From NCBI GenBank assembly GCA_015222595.1, contig JADFVP010000035.1, forward strand, positions 1-9,566: DNA of 9,566 bases, in the 5' to 3' direction. Every line of letters starts with the position of its first letter. Within the stretch, counting starts at the first letter, position 1. Position numbers and translations under genes: made by a program. Positions 1 through 5,273 of this stretch are shown here, in pieces. This stretch comes from Pseudomonadota bacterium (GTDB taxonomy: Bacteria > Desulfobacterota > GWC2-55-46 > JADFVP01). The notes beneath the pieces were generated by a model. The model had not been told where the DNA came from. It saw only the letters and a program-made list of their open reading frames with translations, and searched no databases.

Positions 1-251
1 ATTCCTACCGTGGCGAAGATAAAGACACCGGAGGAGGTAAGAGTATCGAGAACCTTGCTCTTAAAGCGCCGCTTTGCGTCTTTTAGCCCGAAGGCGAGGA
101 CGTAGAGCACTATAGAGGCCCCGAAGATGGCTCCGGCCTGAAACCCGCCGCCCGGACCAAGTTCTCCGTGCGCCAGCACGTAGAGGGCGTAGAGCTGGAT
201 AAACGGAATAAGGATCTTCGAGACCGTCCGGATTATGACGTGGTCGTTCAA
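1..251 (-). CDS. mnhB: Mrp/Mnh antiporter subunit B (MnhB/MrpB family), 5' part, runs off left edge
   Basis: The first 83 codons of an MnhB-family (PF04039) subunit of the multisubunit cation/proton antiporter are present; the rest lies beyond the left edge. The predicted product begins LNDHVIIRTVSKILIP and carries the family signature HGELGPGGGFQAGAIFGAS at about residues 29-47, between two hydrophobic helices. The start is a TTG that overlaps the stop of the preceding gene (TTGA, 248-251). It is supported by a strong AGGAGA Shine-Dalgarno about 8 bases upstream, inside the end of that gene, so translational coupling is likely. It is the fifth gene of an mnhE-F-G-MbhD/E-B operon; mnhC and mnhD would be expected next, outside the window. 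The family call is secure. The transported ion (Na+ or K+) cannot be told. Confidence 0.9.
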   Translation of the reverse strand, partial: MNDHVIIRTVSKILIPFIQLYALYVLAHGELGPGGGFQAGAIFGASIVLYVLAFGLKDAKRRFKSKVLDTLTSSGVFIFATVG

Positions 252-808
252 CTCTTCTCTCTCCTTAAAAGCACCATAATAGCGAGTCCGGCGGTAAAGA
301 TAACGGTGGTCTCGCCAAGCGTGTCGTACCCCCTGTAGCTCGCCAGCACGGCCGTAACAAAGTTCTCCACATTGACCTCTTCATGCGCCTTCTCTATGTA
401 CCGGTCGGCAACGTGGTGGCGCGCCGGGGCGTCGGGGTCTCCGAAGTCGGGCAGATCCATTGTGCCGTAAACGAGCACGCCGAAGGTGCAGAGCGTTACT
501 ATAAAGAGGACAAACTTCTTGAACCTGCGCGCCTTTCTCGTTCTGCGCTGCTCGCCTACATCCGGCACAGACTCTCCCCTCTTTGTTCTGGAGAGCGCGG
601 CAATGATCAGCACGGTCGTTATACCCGCGCCTACCGAGGCCTCGGTAAAGGCCACGTCCACGGCATTTAAGTCCATCCAGATGATAGCCATAATGAGGCT
701 ATAGGCTCCGAGCACGACGGTCGCGCTGAGCAGGTCCTTCATACGCACCGCCGCAACGGAGCAGACAACAAGTATAAAGAGATATATAATTTCTATTACG
801 TTAATCAT
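248..808 (-). CDS. Fused MbhD-MbhE type antiporter subunit (DUF4040 domain protein)
   Basis: A 186-residue membrane protein corresponding to the C-terminal part of MrpA, encoded here as a separate gene. Residues about 5-75 form the MbhD/DUF4040 domain: three hydrophobic helices with MKDLLSATVVLGAYS and the conserved acidic stretch NAVDVAFTEASVGAG, where E56 matches the conserved Glu of the family. A basic linker (residues 74-98, rich in Arg and Lys) leads to an MbhE-like part (about 98-183) with two more helices around the signature ASYRGYDTLGETTVIF. In archaeal Mbh and Mrp complexes these are often two separate genes. The 74-base gap before it contains a terminator-like hairpin. An AAGG sequence lies 7 bases before the ATG. 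It probably forms part of the proton channel and the interface to subunit B. The domain call is firm; gene names differ between organisms, so none is given. Confidence 0.88.
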   Translation of the reverse strand: MINVIEIIYLFILVVCSVAAVRMKDLLSATVVLGAYSLIMAIIWMDLNAVDVAFTEASVGAGITTVLIIAALSRTKRGESVPDVGEQRRTRKARRFKKFVLFIVTLCTFGVLVYGTMDLPDFGDPDAPARHHVADRYIEKAHEEVNVENFVTAVLASYRGYDTLGETTVIFTAGLAIMVLLRREKS

Positions 809-846
809 GAACGCCTTCTACTGAGTTGGTACAAAAATACCGACAG

Positions 847-868
847 AAAAAAGAGAGGTTCTCCTCTC
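847..868 (-). terminator. Terminator-like hairpin between mnhG and the MbhD/E gene
   Basis: Read on the minus strand, the sequence is GAGAGG, loop AGAA, CCTCTC, then six T residues (852 down to 847). This is a perfect 6-bp stem followed directly by a U tract, the form of a Rho-independent terminator. It lies inside the antiporter operon, 15 bases after the mnhG stop. The stem is short, so it may act as a partial attenuator rather than a full stop. Confidence 0.5.
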
Positions 869-882
869 CCTGCACTCCTCCA

Positions 883-1197
883 CTACTGGCGAGGATCTCC
901 CTTCTTCCACGGCTTAACCCCAGAGACGAACGCGGCGTTCGCAAGCGCATAGGTAGCCGTCGGGTTTACAACCAGCAGGAAGATAACTATTATCAAGAGC
1001 TTTATACTTATAAAATCGAAGCCCTGGAAGAAGATGAGCCCGACAAGCACGCAGGCCTGACCGAGCGTATCGGTCTTGCCCACAGGATGGATCCTCGTGA
1101 AGAAGTCGGGAAAGCGCAAGACCCCAATTGAGGCCACGAGTATAAAGAAGCAGCCTATAAAGAGGAGTACGCCGCAGATTATAGTCCCTATACCCAT
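883..1197 (-). CDS. mnhG: Mrp/Mnh antiporter subunit G
   Basis: A 104-residue protein of the PhaG/MnhG/YufB family (PF03334), the usual length for this subunit. It has three predicted membrane helices (about 3-25, 45-62 and 64-84). The family signature GVLRFPDFFTRIHPVGKTDTLG (residues 25-46, written here as GVLRFPDFFTR then IHPVGKTDTLG) lies between the first two. The start ATG follows the TAG stop of mnhF with no bases between, and a GGGAGG Shine-Dalgarno sits 9 bases upstream inside the end of mnhF, which indicates coupled translation. MnhG is a small accessory membrane subunit needed for assembly of the Mrp antiporter complex. A terminator-like hairpin follows the gene. Confidence 0.93.
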   Translation of the reverse strand: MGIGTIICGVLLFIGCFFILVASIGVLRFPDFFTRIHPVGKTDTLGQACVLVGLIFFQGFDFISIKLLIIVIFLLVVNPTATYALANAAFVSGVKPWKKGDPRQ

Positions 1198-1455
1198 CTA
1201 GTCGAGCCTCCCGGTCTCGCGGTACTTTAGAAATGCGATAGTGCCTATGAAATTGATGAGCGCGTAGACGAGAGCGATATCGAGAAAGTGGGGCCGTTCG
1301 TAAATGTAGCCGATCAACGCTATAAGAATCACCGTCTTGGTGCCCATAGAGTTTATGGCGAGCAGGCGGTCGTAGACGCGCGGGCCCTTTATGCCCCTGT
1401 AGAGCACCATTACAGCCGAGATCACGATTGCGAGAGCCGCAAGACCGAACATCAT
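1198..1455 (-). CDS. mnhF: Mrp/Mnh antiporter subunit F
   Basis: An 85-residue protein of the MrpF/PhaF family (PF04066), with three hydrophobic helices. The family motif RGIKGPRVYDRLLAINS is at residues 20-36, followed by the second helix GTKTVILIALIGYIY. The start has two consecutive ATG codons, and a purine-rich GGAGGGGGAG Shine-Dalgarno lies just upstream. The gap to mnhE is 24 bases. MrpF is a small membrane subunit of the cation/proton antiporter; its position between E and G is the standard order in mrp/mnh/pha operons. Confidence 0.93.
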   Translation of the reverse strand: MMFGLAALAIVISAVMVLYRGIKGPRVYDRLLAINSMGTKTVILIALIGYIYERPHFLDIALVYALINFIGTIAFLKYRETGRLD

Positions 1456-1479
1456 TTCACTCCCCCTCCGCTCATACCC

Positions 1480-1968
1480 CTACTCCCCCTCTATCCATTT
1501 GACCTTCTTTACCATCGGCCCCATGTCGGCCCCCTTTGTCAGAGAGTGAACCTTGAAGTCGCCCTTCTTAACGGCAACTACCGTAACGGTGCCGGGAGTG
1601 AGCGTAATGGAGTTGGCAAGAATAGTTATGCCCACATCGGACTTCAACTTAGGGTCGAACGTCACCATCTCCGGGTCTATCAACATACCCGGATGGAGCG
1701 TTCTGTAGATGACGTCGAAGTTGGCGACGGCTATCTCCCAGAAGAGCCACGGCAGGTAGACGAGAAACCGGACACTCGTGCCGACAAGCGCGGACAAAGA
1801 GGCACGGCCAAGAAGAAGATCGTGCGAAAGATAGGCTACCAGAAGGGAGAAGACGACAGCGGAGACCATAAGGATCAGGCCGAAGTGCCCGGAGAGGAGC
1901 ACCCAGAAGATAAACATAAGTATGAAGGTCAAGATGAAGCTCATGAAGCTTTTCTCCATATCCCGCAT
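1480..1968 (-). CDS. mnhE: Mrp/Mnh antiporter subunit E
   Basis: A 162-residue protein of the MNHE family (PF01899). Hydrophobic helices cover about residues 8-26, 28-48 and 63-84, followed by a soluble C-terminal domain with the family motif ILANSITLTPGTVTV (residues 116-130) and VDFKVH-like sequence around 137-141 (GDFKVH). It is the first gene of the minus-strand antiporter operon and follows a good sigma70 promoter by about 90 bases. No clear Shine-Dalgarno precedes the first ATG; a second in-frame ATG three codons later is an alternative start. In Mrp systems MrpE is needed for full antiport activity and complex stability. Confidence 0.92.
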   Translation of the reverse strand: MRDMEKSFMSFILTFILMFIFWVLLSGHFGLILMVSAVVFSLLVAYLSHDLLLGRASLSALVGTSVRFLVYLPWLFWEIAVANFDVIYRTLHPGMLIDPEMVTFDPKLKSDVGITILANSITLTPGTVTVVAVKKGDFKVHSLTKGADMGPMVKKVKWIEGE

Positions 1969-1998
1969 AGACGCAGTATTAGTTACTCAACTGCTTCA

Positions 1999-2023
1999 TT
2001 GTAGGCTCAGCAGTCTGCTACAA
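1999..2023 (-). other. Inverted repeat in the mnhE leader
   Basis: TTGTAG at 1999-2004 and CTACAA at 2018-2023 are perfect 6-base complements around a 13-base loop, within the predicted 5' leader of mnhE. It could form a modest RNA hairpin. It matches no riboswitch I recognise, and chance is possible. Confidence 0.3.
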
Positions 2024-2063
2024 GCTCTTTTAATGGCCGATTCAAATGTATCTGTGAAGAGTT

Positions 2064-2092
2064 AAGATACTTGTTTTCTATAGGGTTGTCAA
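2064..2092 (-). promoter_or_regulatory. Sigma70 promoter of the mnh operon
   Basis: On the minus strand a perfect -35 TTGACA (2092-2087) is followed by a 17-base spacer and a -10 TATCTT (2069-2064; 4 of 6 consensus positions). Transcription would start near 2057, giving a leader of about 90 bases before mnhE. Confidence 0.7.
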
Positions 2093-2111
2093 GTATTTTC
2101 GGCCCAAACCG

Positions 2112-2137
2112 GCTCCGCCTGACGTACCTCGCGGAGC
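2112..2137. promoter_or_regulatory. 7-bp inverted repeat, possible operator
   Basis: GCTCCGC (2112-2118) and GCGGAGC (2131-2137) are perfect inverted repeats separated by 12 bases. They lie about 55-80 bases upstream of the predicted mnh transcription start and upstream of the forward operon. The spacing and position fit a dimeric regulator site or a hairpin. The regulator is unknown. Confidence 0.3.
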
Positions 2138-2156
2138 ATTGGCGACGCCACCCATA

Positions 2157-2165
2157 TGCTATAAC
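2157..2165 (+). promoter_or_regulatory. Weak candidate promoter (extended -10) for the exopolysaccharide operon
   Basis: TGCTATAAC fits an extended -10 (TG, one base, then TATAAC with 5 of 6 matches). The only -35-like sequence is TTGGCG at 2139-2144, with a short 15-base spacer. A start near 2172 would leave a leader of about 165 bases. This is the best forward candidate I found, but it is weak. Confidence 0.25.
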
Positions 2166-2336
2166 CGGTGCTAGTTTAACGCGCCAGCGCGCCCGGCCCA
2201 ACTGCCTTGTACTCGTCAGTCCCTCTCGTCTTACCTTTAACTTTCTCTCTCATTCCTCTCACTTGCCCCCAATCGACAGATAAAGAGTATGTAAGTTCAG
2301 TGGTTGTGCCGGGCAGGCACTCCAGTTTTAGCTGAA

Positions 2337-3779
2337 ATGCCCGATAAGGTAGGTTATGGCACAGTTCTACTTAAAAACCTCTCTCCGAGCAATCAACTGA
2401 TGATTCTAATTACGCATATTGTCATCCTGACCATACTCGGGCTAGACCTCGCCGCGTTCTGTATAATCATCGGCAGAAGGTACTACACTGGCCGGTTACA
2501 CGCCCGGCTGGACTCTGAGCGCGCGGCATGCGCCGAGCCCATGCTCTCGCTTGCGTCAAACACCGAATTCACAGAGATCGCGCTCCTTAGAAGACCCCCC
2601 GGAGGGGCGGGCTGGACAGCGATAGAGGGCGAACTCTTCCGTGCGTTAAAGAGCCCGGAGGCGAACAAAGGGTACATACGGCTCTTCTTCGATCTCCTCG
2701 GCTACACCGGCCTCTATATCGGTACGCTCAAGAGCGGCAAAGAGTGGGAGCAGGCCGCTGCGCTTGAAAAACTGGGTCGGCTAAAGTGCGCCAGCAGCGT
2801 GACACACATAATAGAAGCCCTCGACTCCGAAAAGAGAGACGTAAGGAACATGGCGGCCTACTCGCTCGGAGAGGTAAAGAGCGATGAGAGCTTTTCCAGT
2901 GAGGCGGTAGCGGCATTGGTCAACCAGATAAAGAGGGTAGCCATCCACAATGAGGAAAGCTCCATAAGGATAATAAAATCAGCTCTGATATCCTACGGCG
3001 ACCGGGCTCTCCCGACCCTCTTGCCGGAACTGAAGAACGACAAGTGGCGGGTACGCGCGGCAGTGGTCGATATTTTAGCGGAGATCGGAACCCACGCCGT
3101 TATCCAGCCCCTTATAGATATCCTTACCGACACCGAGCGCGACGTCAGGGCAAAAGCAGCCAAGGGACTCGGCAAGATAACCGACATCTCTTCGGTGCCG
3201 CCGCTCTCGCTGATAACCAAAACAAAAGACCCGTTCTGGGTCGTGCGTCTCCATGTAGTGCGCGCCCTCGGACTCATTAAGGATCCGATAGCCATAGAGT
3301 GCATAAAGGAGCGGCTCGGAGACAACAAGTGGCAGGTACGCTCTGCCGCTGCCACGGCTCTGGGCACAATAGGCGCAGAGGCGTACCTTGTGCTCGTAGA
3401 GCAGTACCTTAAGAGCAACGACCAGTACACTAGGGAGCAGGTACAGGAGGAGCTTGCGCACTCCGGCATAATAGACTCTCTGGTGGACTTCGTTCTTAAG
3501 AACAGAGACCGGCTTCCGCCCATAGACGGCCCCAATGGCTCTGTGTCCAGCAGCACTTCCGGTGAACAGATGCCGCCGCTAATAAACGGCGGCACCATCC
3601 CCCCTGCGGTCTATGTAAAGATCGCAGGCCTGCTGGTGTCGAGCGGCACGGGAGTACCGGCGGAAGTTATCATGAAACTTACGCGCGAGGGTATGGGCAG
3701 AAGAGAACGTACCATGGCTATAGAGATACTGAACGCAATCGAAACAGGTGCCGGGCCCCAGCCCGACACCAGACAGTAA
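2337..3779 (+). CDS. Membrane-anchored HEAT-repeat protein of a glycosyltransferase operon
   Basis: A 480-residue protein from the ATG chosen here. A single hydrophobic segment (about residues 22-46: ILITHIVILTILGLDLA onward) is followed by basic residues RRYYTGR, which puts the rest in the cytoplasm by the positive-inside rule. Residues about 140-385 hold a run of HEAT repeats with the typical D-x-x-V/R-x-x-A-x-x-x-L pattern, for example DKWRVRAAVVDILAEIG, ERDVRAKAAKGLGKI and NKWQVRSAAATALGTIG. A Pro/Ser/Gly-rich linker and a short helical tail end the protein. No catalytic motif is visible. It is 12 bases upstream of a family 2 glycosyltransferase, so a scaffold or regulatory role in that complex is plausible. 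The start is uncertain: an in-frame TTG at 2304 and an ATG at 2400 are alternatives, and none has a good Shine-Dalgarno. Confidence 0.85.
   Translation: MPDKVGYGTVLLKNLSPSNQLMILITHIVILTILGLDLAAFCIIIGRRYYTGRLHARLDSERAACAEPMLSLASNTEFTEIALLRRPPGGAGWTAIEGELFRALKSPEANKGYIRLFFDLLGYTGLYIGTLKSGKEWEQAAALEKLGRLKCASSVTHIIEALDSEKRDVRNMAAYSLGEVKSDESFSSEAVAALVNQIKRVAIHNEESSIRIIKSALISYGDRALPTLLPELKNDKWRVRAAVVDILAEIGTHAVIQPLIDILTDTERDVRAKAAKGLGKITDISSVPPLSLITKTKDPFWVVRLHVVRALGLIKDPIAIECIKERLGDNKWQVRSAAATALGTIGAEAYLVLVEQYLKSNDQYTREQVQEELAHSGIIDSLVDFVLKNRDRLPPIDGPNGSVSSSTSGEQMPPLINGGTIPPAVYVKIAGLLVSSGTGVPAEVIMKLTREGMGRRERTMAIEILNAIETGAGPQPDTRQ
3747..3770 (+). other. Hairpin at the end of the HEAT gene
   Basis: GGTGCCGGGC (3747-3756), loop CCCA, GCCCGACACC (3761-3770) form a 10-base stem with a single C-A mismatch. 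It ends 6 bases before the stop codon and just before the Shine-Dalgarno of the glycosyltransferase gene. No T tract follows, so it is not a standard terminator. It could modulate coupling or mRNA stability. Confidence 0.45.
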
Positions 3780-3791
3780 GCAGGAGCCAAT

Positions 3792-5243
3792 GTGCTCGAA
3801 TACCTGAGAATATCGATAATCTGGTTCAACAACCTTGTGCTCGGCTACTACGTGTTGGCCAACATACTCTACCTCATTCTCTTCACCGCTGCGGTATGGG
3901 GTATCTTGAAGCACCTGTTGAGAGTCGATTACGGAGCGTACCAGGAGTCCATCAACCCGGCCATGGCCCCGCCGGTCTCCGTTATTATCGCCGCTTATAA
4001 CGAAAAGGCGAACATAGTCGACTCCGTCAGGTCTCTCTTGAGGCAGAACTATCATGAGTACGAGGTACTGGTCATAAACGACGGCTCAACGGACTCGACC
4101 CTAAAGAGTCTTATAGACGGCTTTTCGCTCCGCCGTACCGACACGGTCTACCGCGATATAATAGAGACTGCCCCGGTAAGGGGTTTCTACACGAACCCCG
4201 ACATGCCGAACCTCGTGATAGTAGACACGGTTCACTCAGGAAAGCCCGACTCTTTGAACGTCGGCATAAACGTGTCGCGCACCCCGTACTTCTGCTCGGT
4301 AGATGCCGACACTATACTGGAGGCCGACGCTATCTTGAGCCTCATGCGCCCGATAATAGAGAAGCCGGAACTGATAAAGGCAACAGGCGGCATAGTACGC
4401 GTAGTGAACGGCTCTACCGTAGAGAACGGCAAGATCGTAAAGGTTGCGCTTCCGAGCGACTCGCTCTCAAGGCTCCAGATAGTGGAGTACATACGGAGCT
4501 TCCTCTTCGGTCGCGCCGGAATGAGCGCCCTGAACTCGCTCGTTATCATCTCCGGCACCTTCTCTATGTTCCACAAAAAGACGGTCCAGTCCGTCGGCGG
4601 CTACGTCCACACGACAGTGAGTGAAGATATGGAGCTTGTGCTGAGGGTTCACAAAAAGATGCTCGACAGCGGGCAGAAGTACAGCATAAACTTCATACCG
4701 GATCCCATCTGCTGGACCGAGGCGCCAAGAGAGCTCAGTATGCTGGCAAAGCAGAGGCGAAGGTGGCATACCGGGCTTGCCGAAACGCTCTTCGCCTACA
4801 GGGGTATGTTCGGGCGTCCGCGCTACGGCCGTATCGGCTTCTTTGCGCTGCCGTACCAGCTCCTCATCGAACTCTTCGGCCCCGTTATCGAGATACTTGG
4901 GTACGGTATCGTTACCGCCTCCTTCTTTGCAGGCGTCATAGACCTTGAGTTCCTGATGCTCTTTCTCACCCTCGCGGTGCTCTTAGGCGTCTTCTTTTCG
5001 ACCGGCGCAATTCTGCTAGAAGAAATAACATACAGACGGTACCCTAAGATAAAGAACCTGCTGCTGCTGCTCTTCTACGGGGTGGTGGAGAACTTCGGCT
5101 ACCGGCAGATAATAAGTCTATGGAGAACTCAGGCTCTACTGAACGCGCTCTTCAGGAGAAAGAAGGGCTGGGAGCATGTAACCAAGCACGGCTTCAAAGT
5201 AAAAAAAGATGGATTGCCTAAGACCGAGGCTACAAAAGGTTAA
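3792..5243 (+). CDS. Family 2 (processive-type) membrane glycosyltransferase
   Basis: A 483-residue polysaccharide-synthase-like GT2 related to the cellulose, hyaluronan and PgaC synthase group. A membrane helix lies at about 15-40. The GT-A domain shows VSVIIAAYNE (62-71), VINDGSTD with D97 for nucleotide binding, the DxD motif VDADT (D171, D173) for metal and UDP-sugar binding, SED (277-279) as the acceptor or catalytic-base motif, and QRRRW (321-325), the QxxRW hallmark of processive enzymes. Further hydrophobic segments at about 348-375, 376-410 and 421-440 would form the translocation channel. The start is GTG, fixed by a CAGGAG Shine-Dalgarno 5 bases upstream; the overlapping ATG at 3790 is in another frame and stops quickly. 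It probably polymerises an exopolysaccharide on the cytoplasmic face and moves it through the inner membrane. The sugar cannot be predicted from sequence. Confidence 0.93.
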   Translation: MLEYLRISIIWFNNLVLGYYVLANILYLILFTAAVWGILKHLLRVDYGAYQESINPAMAPPVSVIIAAYNEKANIVDSVRSLLRQNYHEYEVLVINDGSTDSTLKSLIDGFSLRRTDTVYRDIIETAPVRGFYTNPDMPNLVIVDTVHSGKPDSLNVGINVSRTPYFCSVDADTILEADAILSLMRPIIEKPELIKATGGIVRVVNGSTVENGKIVKVALPSDSLSRLQIVEYIRSFLFGRAGMSALNSLVIISGTFSMFHKKTVQSVGGYVHTTVSEDMELVLRVHKKMLDSGQKYSINFIPDPICWTEAPRELSMLAKQRRRWHTGLAETLFAYRGMFGRPRYGRIGFFALPYQLLIELFGPVIEILGYGIVTASFFAGVIDLEFLMLFLTLAVLLGVFFSTGAILLEEITYRRYPKIKNLLLLLFYGVVENFGYRQIISLWRTQALLNALFRRKKGWEHVTKHGFKVKKDGLPKTEATKG

Positions 5244-5259
5244 TTTAAAAACTTTATTG

Positions 5260-5273
5260 AGGAAACTCTTCCT
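5260..5273 (+). promoter_or_regulatory. Ribosome site of the porin gene inside a small hairpin
   Basis: The Shine-Dalgarno AGGA (within TTGAGGAAA, 10 bases before the ATG) is part of AGGAA (5260-5264), loop ACTC, TTCCT (5269-5273), a perfect 5-bp stem touching the start codon. An alternative fold pairs GAG with CTC around a GAAA tetraloop. It supports the start at 5274 and hints at modest translational control. Confidence 0.4.

Larger units (their letters stand above)
1969..2336. other. Divergent intergenic region between mnhE and the HEAT-protein operon
   Basis: A 368-base stretch without a convincing gene. It contains the minus-strand mnh promoter, a leader hairpin, a 7-bp inverted repeat (2112-2137), a possible forward extended -10 (2157-2165) and a pyrimidine-rich leader (about 2221-2270) before the HEAT-repeat gene. 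Short open frames in both strands lack good ribosome sites and recognisable protein features. Confidence 0.6.

Noticed and set aside
2176..2253. 25-codon minus-strand frame (MREKVKGKTRGTDEYKAVG...) with AGAGG just before the ATG
   Set aside because: The ribosome site is only one base from the ATG, the frame is short, and no promoter or family resemblance was found.
2007..2283. Two overlapping open frames of 64-70 codons on opposite strands in the intergenic region
   Set aside because: Neither has a ribosome site, the compositions are Arg-rich and low in structure, and they cover the mnh promoter.
2355..2373. TGGCAC resembling the -24 part of a sigma54 promoter
   Set aside because: The -12 GC element is missing at the required distance, and the site lies inside the predicted coding region.
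3571..3594. Perfect 8-bp GC-rich hairpin TGCCGCCG / CGGCGGCA in the HEAT gene
   Set aside because: It arises from Pro and Gly codons (CCG, GGC) in a low-complexity linker, has an 8-base loop and no further signal, so chance is a sufficient explanation.
2993..4055. Long minus-strand open frames opposite the HEAT and glycosyltransferase genes
   Set aside because: They are antisense to genes with clear domain motifs. Their compositions are Ser/Arg-rich and no domain is recognisable.
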